Assembly: GCA_009776385.1 (NCBI GenBank)
Contig: WRFT01000116.1
Span: forward strand, 1 to 5,940
Length of the DNA: 5,940 nt
From: Clostridia bacterium
GTDB taxonomy: Bacteria; Bacillota; Clostridia; Christensenellales; Aristaeellaceae
Direction of reading: 5' to 3'
Part shown: piece after piece, positions 1-5,926 of the stretch
Layout of the letters: every line of letters starts with the position of its first letter
Numbering within the stretch: the stretch's first letter is position 1
The notes under the pieces: generated by a model
Told to the model about the DNA's origin: nothing
Databases searched by the model: none
What the model saw: the letters and a program-made list of their open reading frames with translations, nothing else
Translations under genes and position numbers: made by a program

Positions 1-24
1 CAATCCGGGGTTCCTTCCCGCCCT

Positions 25-91
25 TTTCGTGTATTTCGCGTATTTCGCGGTTAAACCGTCCCTCCCCGTCATCACTGACCCCTAACCCCTA
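25..91. repeat. Direct repeat, copy A (67 bp)
   Basis: This 67-bp stretch recurs in the same orientation at 286-352, matching at 62 of 67 positions without gaps. It begins with three tandem 9-mers of the form TTTCGYGTA (25-51, the last one degenerate), continues through GGTTAAACCGTCCCTCCCCG, and ends in CCCCTAR heptamers. All five differences from copy B (positions 39, 70, 73, 77 and 85) are transitions. No ORF with a plausible start or ribosome site lies in it. It is probably a non-coding dispersed intergenic repeat; its function is unknown. Confidence 0.8.
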
Positions 92-111
92 GATCTCACC
101 CCTCCCTCGGC

Positions 112-234
112 ACGTCTTCGCGAGCGAAGCGTGGCGATCCAGCGTTCCTTACCTTGTTATAATAATCTGCCTAAAAAATGAAAAAAATGTAGAAATCTGG
201 ATCGCCACGCCGTTCACACGGCTCGCGAAGACGT
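112..234. repeat. Palindromic MITE/REP-like element
   Basis: The left arm (112-142) and right arm (197-234) are inverted copies. ACGTCTTCGCGAGC at 112-125 pairs with its reverse complement at 221-234, and GTGGCGATCCAG at 131-142 pairs with its reverse complement at 197-208. The inner arm segments differ: 5 bp (126-130) on the left against 12 bp (209-220) on the right. The core, about 143-196, is A/T-rich and has no ORF. The arms resemble the dispersed palindromes ending in GTGGCAATCC / GGATTGCCAC seen between genes in many bacterial genomes. It is therefore probably a non-autonomous mobile or REP-type element with no transposase of its own here. Clear target-site duplications were not found. 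Confidence 0.7.
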
Positions 235-285
235 AACCTTGGTGTCTGTATAGCCCGATTAACTCGTTGCCCTTGTCACGTCATC

Positions 286-352
286 TTTCGTGTATTTCGT
301 GTATTTCGCGGTTAAACCGTCCCTCCCCGTTATTACTAACCCCTAGCCCCTA
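286..352. repeat. Direct repeat, copy B (67 bp)
   Basis: Second copy of the repeat at 25-91, offset by 261 bp and in the same orientation. It again has three TTTCGYGTA-like 9-mers (286-312), then the shared core and a C-rich tail of CCCCTAR heptamers that runs on one unit further than in copy A (to about 358). The two copies bracket the palindromic element at 112-234. The rest of the gene-free stretch (1-24, 92-111, 235-285, 353-398) shows no ORF, RNA gene or terminator that I can support. Confidence 0.8.
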
Positions 353-398
353 ACCCCTTCTCACTCTCCCCTGTATCACCACCGGATTGCCCCCGCGC

Positions 399-428
399 TT
401 TACATGTGCTATTCTTATTAAGAATAAT
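399..428 (+). promoter_or_regulatory. Candidate sigma-A promoter of tcdA
   Basis: A TTTACA hexamer (399-404; 5 of 6 matches to TTGACA) is followed after 18 bp by AATAAT (423-428; 5 of 6 matches to TATAAT). Transcription would start near 435, leaving a leader of about 40 nt before the tcdA start at 475. It is the best promoter-like pair in the gap upstream of tcdA, but it was found by eye and A/T-rich hexamers are easy to match. Confidence 0.45.
410..426. promoter_or_regulatory. Perfect 17-bp palindrome, possible operator
   Basis: TATTCTTATTAAGAATA is a perfect 8-1-8 inverted repeat centred on position 418. It lies in the spacer of the candidate tcdA promoter and overlaps the start of its -10 hexamer. 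Its length and one-base centre resemble sites bound by dimeric repressors (Fur/PerR-type boxes have a 7-1-7 layout), but the sequence does not match a specific regulator that I recognise. A repressor bound here would block RNA polymerase. Confidence 0.35.
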
Positions 429-474
429 ACCTGTTCGGTTGTTTAATCCTTTCCTTATTTAATACAACGGAGCG

Positions 475-1203
475 ATGCGTATACGTATGAATACGGACTC
501 AATGGACTCCAGGACACAAATGCTATTAGGCGCTGAAGCGACGGCGCTGTTACGTGACAAACACGCCGCCGTCTTTGGGCTTGGCGGCGTGGGCGGCCAC
601 GCGGCGGAAGCCCTCGCTCGCGGCTGCGTGGGCATGCTGACACTGGTGGATGGCGACAGCGTCACATTGAGCAACCTGAACCGGCAAATCGTTGCGACAC
701 ACAACACGCTTGGTATGCGCAAGACGGAGGCGATGCGGGCGCGGCTGCTGTCCATCCGTCCGGACATGGTCATACGGTGCTTTGATTTGTTGATACAAAA
801 GCATAATGTGCATTTGACAGATATCAGTGCATGCGATTACATCATAGACGCCATGGATACCGTTACGGCGAAAATGGCGCTGGCTAACGCGTCCCGGGAG
901 GCATGCCTGCCCTTTATCAGTGTGATGGGCGCGGGAAATCGGCTGGATCCCTGCGCGCTGCGGATAGCGGATCTTTCATTAACATCCGGTTGTCCCCTCG
1001 CGCGCGTCATGAGGCGGGAGCTTAAAAAGCAATACGGTATATCGCATGTGAAGGTTGTTTGTTCCGCGGAGCGGCCCATCAAGCCGGAAGAAAGCACACG
1101 GCAGCCGGGGAGTGTTTCCTTCGTACCGGGCGTCGCGGGTATGATGGCGGCAGGAACCGCTATTATGGATATGCTGAACGGAACGGGCGTGGTGCCCGGT
1201 TAA
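475..1203 (+). CDS. tcdA: tRNA threonylcarbamoyladenosine dehydratase (TcdA/YrvM-like, ThiF/E1 fold)
   Basis: This enzyme uses ATP to cyclise the t6A base at position 37 of ANN-decoding tRNAs to ct6A, in the cytoplasm. The 242-residue product has the E1/ThiF Rossmann nucleotide-binding loop GLGGVG at residues 35-40, the acidic strand end LVDGD near 57-61, the NLNRQI signature at 67-72, and IDAMDTV at 124-130. The C-terminal part carries TRQPGSVSFVPGVAGMMAA, typical of Firmicute TcdA/YrvM proteins. Length is close to the family norm (about 240-270). The cysteine-pair zinc site of ThiF/MoeB is not evident, which favours TcdA over those relatives. The start is uncertain: GGAG (469-472) is only 2 nt from ATG 475 and 14 nt from ATG 487, and ATG 502 is also in frame. 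The true N-terminus could be 4 or 9 residues shorter. The gene stands alone on the + strand and converges with the aldo/keto reductase. Confidence 0.9.
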   Translation: MRIRMNTDSMDSRTQMLLGAEATALLRDKHAAVFGLGGVGGHAAEALARGCVGMLTLVDGDSVTLSNLNRQIVATHNTLGMRKTEAMRARLLSIRPDMVIRCFDLLIQKHNVHLTDISACDYIIDAMDTVTAKMALANASREACLPFISVMGAGNRLDPCALRIADLSLTSGCPLARVMRRELKKQYGISHVKVVCSAERPIKPEESTRQPGSVSFVPGVAGMMAAGTAIMDMLNGTGVVPG

Positions 1204-1218
1204 CGAACGACCCCGCTG

Positions 1219-2139
1219 TTAAGGAAGCGTATGCCCGGCTGCCTGATACAGGGCGTACCATTCCTCGCGTGTCAGCCTTACGCCGCATGCCTTTACGGCG
1301 GCCTGTACACGCTGTATGTTGGTAGTGCCGATGATGACCTGAACGGAGGTGGGATGACGCAGCAGCCAGGCGACCGCGACGGCTGAGGGTGTGATGGCGT
1401 AACGTTCCGCTATGGCATCCAACGTTTTATTAAGCTCAGGGAACAGGCTGTTGCCGACGAAAACGCCTTCGAAGAATCCGTATTGCATCGGCGACCAGGC
1501 TTGCACCGTCATTTTGTGGATTCGCGCATAGTCCAGGGCATATCCGTCACGGCATATGGCCGCATCCGAATGGTTGTTCATGTGAATTCCATTATCCGTT
1601 AACCCCGTATGCATGATGCTCCATTGCAGTTGATTGATTATCAACGGCCTCTTGACACATGTTTTGAGCAGTTCGATTTGAACCGGTGTGTGGTTACTGA
1701 CGCCGAAATGCTTTACTTTTCCCGCGTCATACAGACGATCGAACGCCTCGGCGATTTCCTCCGGTTCCATCAGCGCGTCCGGCCTGTGCAGCAGCAGGGT
1801 ATCTAAGGAATCCGCGTTTAGACGCTTCAGACATCCCTCTACCGCTTCCATGATATGTTTGCCGGAAAAATCGTACATGGTACCGGGTACAATGCCAACC
1901 TTATCCTGCAGAATCATCTTTTCGCGCCAGTCAGGGTGGTTTTTCAGCACTTGCCCGAACAGCGTTTCACACGCGCCTCTGCCGTAGATATCCGCATGAT
2001 CGAAATGGTTGATGCCTTCCTCCAATGCCGTGCCGACCAGTTTCTCCGCGTCTTTGAAAGACATGGATGCGATGCGCATCATCCCCAATACAATGGGAGA
2101 GGCGAGCAGGTCCGTGTGATGGATGGATACTTTATTCAT
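1219..2139 (-). CDS. Aldo/keto reductase, YcsN/YdhF-like
   Basis: Predicted NADPH-dependent oxidoreductase acting on carbonyl compounds in the cytoplasm; the substrate cannot be inferred. The 306-residue protein covers the full TIM-barrel family length. The catalytic tetrad is visible: Asp47 and Tyr52 in FDHADIYG, Lys80 in QDKVGI, and His118 in LLHRPD. Other family marks are GKVKHFGVSN (140-149), AWSPMQYG (214-221), and the cofactor-binding segment near VIIGTTNIQRV (268-278). The HADIYG and HRPD contexts match E. coli YdhF and B. subtilis YcsN better than other AKR groups. The start is well supported: a GGAGG (2146-2150 on the complement) lies 6 nt upstream of the ATG. The gene begins 22 bp after hisS ends, with no terminator between, so it is probably co-transcribed with hisS; nothing in the protein suggests a link to tRNA charging. 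Its stop lies 15 bp from the convergent tcdA stop. Confidence 0.92.
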   Translation of the reverse strand: MNKVSIHHTDLLASPIVLGMMRIASMSFKDAEKLVGTALEEGINHFDHADIYGRGACETLFGQVLKNHPDWREKMILQDKVGIVPGTMYDFSGKHIMEAVEGCLKRLNADSLDTLLLHRPDALMEPEEIAEAFDRLYDAGKVKHFGVSNHTPVQIELLKTCVKRPLIINQLQWSIMHTGLTDNGIHMNNHSDAAICRDGYALDYARIHKMTVQAWSPMQYGFFEGVFVGNSLFPELNKTLDAIAERYAITPSAVAVAWLLRHPTSVQVIIGTTNIQRVQAAVKACGVRLTREEWYALYQAAGHTLP

Positions 2140-2161
2140 AGTGAACCTCCTTATATTGATA

Positions 2162-3454
2162 TTATTTTATATACGCAGTGCCATGGGCCGGCGGCGTTGT
2201 TTTTTCTGATGCATTGTACCGCCCTAATACCTTTATCTCCTCCCGGTCCGCAAAGGCTACGGAGGCAAACCCCATCGCTTCTAATGTTTCTAATTGTTTG
2301 CTCAGCTTTTTGGCCTGCCGAAACACCGTGACCGTGTGATGCTGTGCCAGATCGTCAGCCTTCTTTAAAACGTATGCAAAATCATGCTCCTCACGGTACA
2401 AAACGGCTATTTTAACGGGCGCGGAAGTGGCGAACCCCTTTTCTGATAACAGCGCGCAGACCCGTTCAAAGCCGATTGAAAAACCAACGGCGGGAATGGC
2501 TTGGCCTGTGAACTTGCCAATCATGCCATCGTACCGCCCGCCCCCGGCTATGGAACCGGAGAACGACGGGCATATGATTTCAAAAACCGCGCCGGTATAG
2601 TAACCCTGCCCCCTCACGAGGGACGGGTGGTATGCGACACGGTATTTATCACCTGCCAGCGCGTGAACATCACGGATGATACATACCAAACTCTCCGCGG
2701 ACGCCTTGTCCGCGAGTCGGTCCGCCGCGTTTTCCGGTGTTAAATTGTCACGGAACAAAAATTCGCATAACGCGTCAACCGCCTCATGGTTGTGGCCTTT
2801 CTGCACAAGCTCCGCCCGTACGCCTTCCACCCCTATTTTATCGGCCTTATCGATGGCCAAACACAGGGCCGGCAGCGATTCTTGTGAAAAACCGAAGGAC
2901 ACAAGCAGTCCGTTAAGCAGACGGCGATCGTTTACCAAGACGATGAAGTTTTCAAACCCCAGAGCGCTTAAAGCCTTTGCTGTTACATGTATTAGTTCTG
3001 TTTCGGCGTGGATGCTGTCATCTCCGATGATATCGATATCACACTGCATGAACTCACGCATACGCCCCTTCTGCGGGCGTTCGGCCCTAAAGGCGCGATC
3101 CATCTGGATCACTTTAAAGGGAAGGGGAAGCAAGTGGCGGTTAGCGGCATAAAAACGGGCAAGCGGCAAGGTTAAGTCATACCTTAAACCCATATCCGCC
3201 AATGCCTCGGTCCGGCCGGACGCGAGCGTTTCGCTCAGCTTATCGCCGCGTTTTAAAACCTTGAAAATGAGGTTTAAATTATCCCCGCACTCGCTGCCTG
3301 TTAAGTTGCCGATTTCTTCCAGCATGGGCGTTGTAATACGACTAAAACCGTGGCGGCGGTAAACCTCATGAATGGTGTTCAGCGCGTACTCGCGAAGGGC
3401 CGTCTCATCCGGCAGATAATCCTTCATGCCCTTTAGCGGCTGTATTTTAAGCAT
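2162..3454 (-). CDS. hisS: Histidyl-tRNA synthetase (HisRS), variant signature motifs
   Basis: Class II synthetase that activates histidine with ATP and charges tRNA-His. At 430 residues it has the usual HisRS length. In order: KGMKDYLP near the N-terminus (9-16), motif 1 around 36-47 with Pro43, RYDLT at 91-95, motif 2 with RAERPQKGRMREF (123-135) followed by QCDID (137-141), an insertion domain (about 150-260), the histidine-binding motif LVRGQGYYTG (279-288) with the presumed catalytic Arg281, GGGRYDG (304-310), motif 3 GFSIGFER (324-331), and an anticodon-binding domain from about 345. Two points are unusual: most bacterial enzymes have RPEGT where this has RYDLT, and RGLDYY where this has RGQGYY. 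HisZ is unlikely because the catalytic motifs are kept. A longer reading from ATG 3520 is rejected because that codon lies in the promoter -35 box, while GGAGG (3463-3467) sits 8 nt before ATG 3454. Confidence 0.9.
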   Translation of the reverse strand: MLKIQPLKGMKDYLPDETALREYALNTIHEVYRRHGFSRITTPMLEEIGNLTGSECGDNLNLIFKVLKRGDKLSETLASGRTEALADMGLRYDLTLPLARFYAANRHLLPLPFKVIQMDRAFRAERPQKGRMREFMQCDIDIIGDDSIHAETELIHVTAKALSALGFENFIVLVNDRRLLNGLLVSFGFSQESLPALCLAIDKADKIGVEGVRAELVQKGHNHEAVDALCEFLFRDNLTPENAADRLADKASAESLVCIIRDVHALAGDKYRVAYHPSLVRGQGYYTGAVFEIICPSFSGSIAGGGRYDGMIGKFTGQAIPAVGFSIGFERVCALLSEKGFATSAPVKIAVLYREEHDFAYVLKKADDLAQHHTVTVFRQAKKLSKQLETLEAMGFASVAFADREEIKVLGRYNASEKTTPPAHGTAYIK

Positions 3455-3462
3455 ATATAGCA

Positions 3463-3467
3463 CCTCC
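3463..3467 (-). promoter_or_regulatory. Ribosome binding site of hisS (decides the start)
   Basis: The complement reads GGGAGGTG, with GGAGG 8 nt upstream of the ATG at 3452-3454. No comparable site precedes the in-frame ATG at 3518-3520, so this site fixes the hisS start and trims 22 residues from the longest possible reading frame. Confidence 0.85.
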
Positions 3468-3491
3468 CGCGAGTGGATAACGTATGCGTTT

Positions 3492-3520
3492 ATCATACCT
3501 TTTATACGGAGAAATATCAA
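3492..3520 (-). promoter_or_regulatory. Sigma-A promoter of hisS (and the downstream reductase)
   Basis: On the complement, TTGATA (3515-3520; 5 of 6 matches to TTGACA) and TATGAT (3492-3497; 5 of 6 matches to TATAAT) are separated by exactly 17 bp. Transcription would begin near 3485, giving a leader of about 31 nt. That is too short for a T-box, which often controls synthetase genes in Firmicutes. The promoter lies in the 85-bp gap behind the kinase gene, where I see no terminator, so read-through from the two-component operon is also possible. Confidence 0.7.
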
Positions 3521-3539
3521 TCCGCGGTTATACTATTGG

Positions 3540-5225
3540 CTATACGGGCAGTGAAACCGTTATGGTCGTACCTTCATCCTTTTTACTTTGCAGGGTAATA
3601 TGGCCGCCATGTACGCTGACGATATGCTTGACGATTGACAGGCCCAGGCCGGTACCGCCAATCTTCTTATCCCTACCGTAGTCTACCCTGAAGAAGCGTT
3701 CAAACACTCGTGACTGGTATTCAGGCGGGATACCTATGCCGGTATCGCTGATAACGAGCAGCGCTTGTTTGCCCTTCAGCTTAAGCGATATATCTACACG
3801 GCCGTCCGGTTTATTATATTTTACCGCGTTTTCTATCAGATTAACGCATAGTTCATACATACGGCGTCTGTTCGCGCGGAACAGAAAGTCCTCTAAATCC
3901 ATGTTCATGGTAATACCTGCATCTTCCATGACAGGCGTTACGGAAGCGGCGGCTTCCAAGACTATCTGTTTGAAGGGAACTTCCGCGTATTCTTCCCGTT
4001 CCCCGTTCGATTCAAGCTCTGAAATTGTTAGAATATCGATAATAAGCGCGGACATCCTTTTGGCTTCCATCGAAATTCGGCTGATGATTTCCGCCTTCTC
4101 CTTTTCATCCTGCACGATGTCTTTACACAGCATTTCCGAAAAACCTAAGATGGAGGTGATGGGGGTCTTTAGTTCATGGGAAGCATTGGAGAAAAAATCT
4201 CTCTTTTGCTGCTCAAGCAGTTTTTCCGCGCTGATATCCATGATGAGAATAATCGCGCCCGACTCATTATCGGCTGTTTTGGAAGGTGATACATACACAT
4301 GCACAAGGGAACCTTGAAGCGTCATGTCAAATGAAGTGGATATCCGCTCCTCTATGGCTGAACGCAGCGCGTCTTTAATCATTCGGTTTCGGGTTATCTG
4401 GTAGATGTTTTCAAGCTTTATCCCGCTGTGACAGGCAAAAAACGCCCTGGCGCTGTTATTGCAAAGCAAGACGTTTTCTTTGTCGTCAACCAAAATAAAA
4501 CCCTCGGCCATGTTAGACAGGACGGCTTGTATTTTTTCACGCTCGTTTTGAAGCTGCTTGTTCGATCGGCTAATCGTCCACAAAAGCTCCTGCAGGCTTT
4601 GGATAATTTTCTCAATTTCATAATAAGGTGAAGAATAGGCATTGAGCAGCCCGTATTCACGCACGGATAACGCTTCAACCATTTTTTCCAGCGGCGCCGT
4701 AACCGTTTTGGTAAACCGCCCCGCCAGGAGAAGGGAGAGGATAAAAGCGGACAGTACGGCGGCTAAAACAGCGGGAAACTGTACGGCAAGATTTTGAAGC
4801 ATGCCCGAATAGTCATGCGATAATCTGATAATATTCCCGTCTTCCGCTTGAATGGACGCGTACATGAATCGTTTGCCAAAGGCGGCACTGTCTCTGACGT
4901 TGATATACACACTGCCGGTTTTTGCATACAGAACTTCATCATGATTTAAGTAATTGCCAGGCTCCCCCTCACTCAATTCCGAATCGGCCTTCACGCTGCC
5001 GTCCGGCGCGATGATCGTAATACGACTGCCTCCGGCCGCTTTGACAAGCGCTGCGATATCGGCGTCATGATGATAGTTTTCAACTGCCGAAACGGTCAGT
5101 TTGGTCAGCCATTCTTTTGTTTGATTTTGTGAGTAAACCGCATAAATAACGGCGGAAATGAGGCCGCAAATAAATACCGCCGCCAGGGTTATTGCCAATA
5201 GCCTTAAGTAAATCGCTTTTTTCAT
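3540..5225 (-). CDS. PhoR/WalK-type sensor histidine kinase
   Basis: Membrane kinase of a two-component system; it senses an extracytoplasmic signal, autophosphorylates, and passes phosphate to the regulator encoded just upstream. The 561-residue protein has TM1 at about 9-31, an extracytoplasmic domain of roughly 115 residues (PDC/PAS-like, including ITIIAPDGSV), TM2 at about 150-170, a weakly conserved HAMP-like linker (about 170-220), a PAS domain (about 228-333), and a HisKA domain with the H-box NASHELKTPI (His350). The ATPase domain has the N-box NLIENAVKY (Asn466), the G1 box DTGIGIP (494-500), the F-box FERFF, and the G2 box GGTGLGLS (523-530). All motifs needed for autophosphorylation are present. 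The order TM-sensor-TM-HAMP-PAS-HisKA-HATPase is that of Firmicute PhoR and WalK. phoR is likeliest, because walK normally lies with walHIJ genes, but phosphate sensing is unproven and no pst genes are in view. Spacing to the regulator gene is 5 bp. Confidence 0.93.
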   Translation of the reverse strand: MKKAIYLRLLAITLAAVFICGLISAVIYAVYSQNQTKEWLTKLTVSAVENYHHDADIAALVKAAGGSRITIIAPDGSVKADSELSEGEPGNYLNHDEVLYAKTGSVYINVRDSAAFGKRFMYASIQAEDGNIIRLSHDYSGMLQNLAVQFPAVLAAVLSAFILSLLLAGRFTKTVTAPLEKMVEALSVREYGLLNAYSSPYYEIEKIIQSLQELLWTISRSNKQLQNEREKIQAVLSNMAEGFILVDDKENVLLCNNSARAFFACHSGIKLENIYQITRNRMIKDALRSAIEERISTSFDMTLQGSLVHVYVSPSKTADNESGAIILIMDISAEKLLEQQKRDFFSNASHELKTPITSILGFSEMLCKDIVQDEKEKAEIISRISMEAKRMSALIIDILTISELESNGEREEYAEVPFKQIVLEAAASVTPVMEDAGITMNMDLEDFLFRANRRRMYELCVNLIENAVKYNKPDGRVDISLKLKGKQALLVISDTGIGIPPEYQSRVFERFFRVDYGRDKKIGGTGLGLSIVKHIVSVHGGHITLQSKKDEGTTITVSLPV

Positions 5226-5230
5226 GCAGC

Positions 5231-5926
5231 TTACTCCCCGATGAATCGGTATCCGACGTTTCGATATGTTTTAAGATACCTCGGATGATTCGCGTCATCA
5301 TTCAGTTTAATCCGCAATGAACGGATATGATTGTCCAGCGTCCGGGATTCGCCGATAAAATCATACCCCCAGATGGCGTTGATGAGTTCTTCACGCGGGA
5401 CGATACGCGCGCGCTCATGTATAAGCATACACAATAATTCGTACTCCTTAAACGATAAATGAAGGGGAACACCGTTAAGCTGAATCTCACGGGTCTTTCC
5501 GTCGATGCGAAAATCTTTCACAACCGAGTCCCCGGCAGATAACCCGTCGCTTTTGCTCGCGCGCCTGAGTACGGACCGGATACGGGCGCTGAGCTCCATA
5601 ATGCTGAAAGGCTTGGCGATATAATCATCCGCCCCGCTGTCCAGCCCGGTTACCTTGTCCAACTCCGTATCCTTCGCCGTAAGAATAATCACCGGCAAGT
5701 CCCGGGTTTTAGCACGGTTGCGAAGTGATTTGACGGCGTCCAGGCCATTCATGCCCGGCAGCATGATATCGAAGATGACCATATCCGGGATAGCCGTATG
5801 AACAGCCGCCAATGCGTCCTCCGCGCAGCTGAAAGCGACGACCTCATACGAGAAATAGGTCAACGATAATTGAATCATCTCGCGGATGCTGTCATCATCT
5901 TCTACGATATATATGGTTTTATTCAG
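5231..5926 (-). CDS. OmpR/PhoB-family response regulator, PhoP-like (5' end uncertain, may be cut by the window edge)
   Basis: DNA-binding partner of the adjacent kinase. The reading frame is open to the right edge (5940). Counting from the CTG at 5924-5926, the product has 231 residues and begins LNKTIYIVEDDD. The receiver domain (about 3-115) shows the acidic pocket Glu9/Asp10, phospho-acceptor Asp53 in FDIMLPG, Thr83 in ILTAKD and Lys105 in IAKPF. The C-terminal winged helix (about 138-231) has LSFKEYELL, the INAIWGY segment, and the closing VRSLRxKL-like (here IRSLRIKL) and TYRNVGYRF motifs of Trans_reg_C domains. The first in-frame ATG in the window (5878) would delete strand 1 and the acidic pocket, so it cannot be the true start. 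Either CTG is used, with AAAGGG (5934-5939) as a modest ribosome site 7 nt away, or translation begins beyond the window. Calling it PhoP is reasonable from the partner's layout but unproven. Confidence 0.88.
   Translation of the reverse strand: MNKTIYIVEDDDSIREMIQLSLTYFSYEVVAFSCAEDALAAVHTAIPDMVIFDIMLPGMNGLDAVKSLRNRAKTRDLPVIILTAKDTELDKVTGLDSGADDYIAKPFSIMELSARIRSVLRRASKSDGLSAGDSVVKDFRIDGKTREIQLNGVPLHLSFKEYELLCMLIHERARIVPREELINAIWGYDFIGESRTLDNHIRSLRIKLNDDANHPRYLKTYRNVGYRFIGE
5234..5239 (-). promoter_or_regulatory. Ribosome binding site of the kinase, next to the regulator stop
   Basis: The complement reads GGGGAG, 8 nt before the kinase ATG at 5223-5225. The site lies within the last codons of the response regulator gene, whose stop (5231-5233) falls between the site and the start. 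This layout suggests translational coupling of regulator and kinase. Confidence 0.7.

Noticed and set aside
1..358. CRISPR array
   Set aside because: Only two long C-rich direct repeats 261 bp apart with a palindromic element between; no regular spacers and no cas genes.
1184..1198. CGGGC-GTGGT-GCCCG hairpin at the end of tcdA as a terminator
   Set aside because: The stem is only 5 bp and no T tract follows on either strand.
3334..3343. TAATACGACT, identical to the first ten bases of the phage T7 promoter
   Set aside because: The remaining CACTATAG is missing; on the complement the bases encode conserved SRITT in hisS.
2162..3454. HisZ (ATP phosphoribosyltransferase regulatory subunit) instead of HisRS
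   Set aside because: The catalytic Arg281, motifs 2 and 3, and the anticodon-binding domain are all present; no other his biosynthesis genes adjoin.
3455..3520. N-terminal extension of hisS starting at ATG 3518-3520
   Set aside because: That ATG lies inside the -35 box of the hisS promoter, has no ribosome site, and the added residues do not resemble HisRS.
5018..5027. Second TAATACGACT T7-promoter-like core
   Set aside because: Again lacks the rest of the promoter and encodes SRITI in the kinase; the repeat is a codon coincidence.
5238..5249. CCGAT-GA-ATCGG hairpin overlapping the kinase ribosome site
   Set aside because: It is short, has a two-base loop, and encodes the conserved RFIG end of the regulator; no basis to claim regulation.
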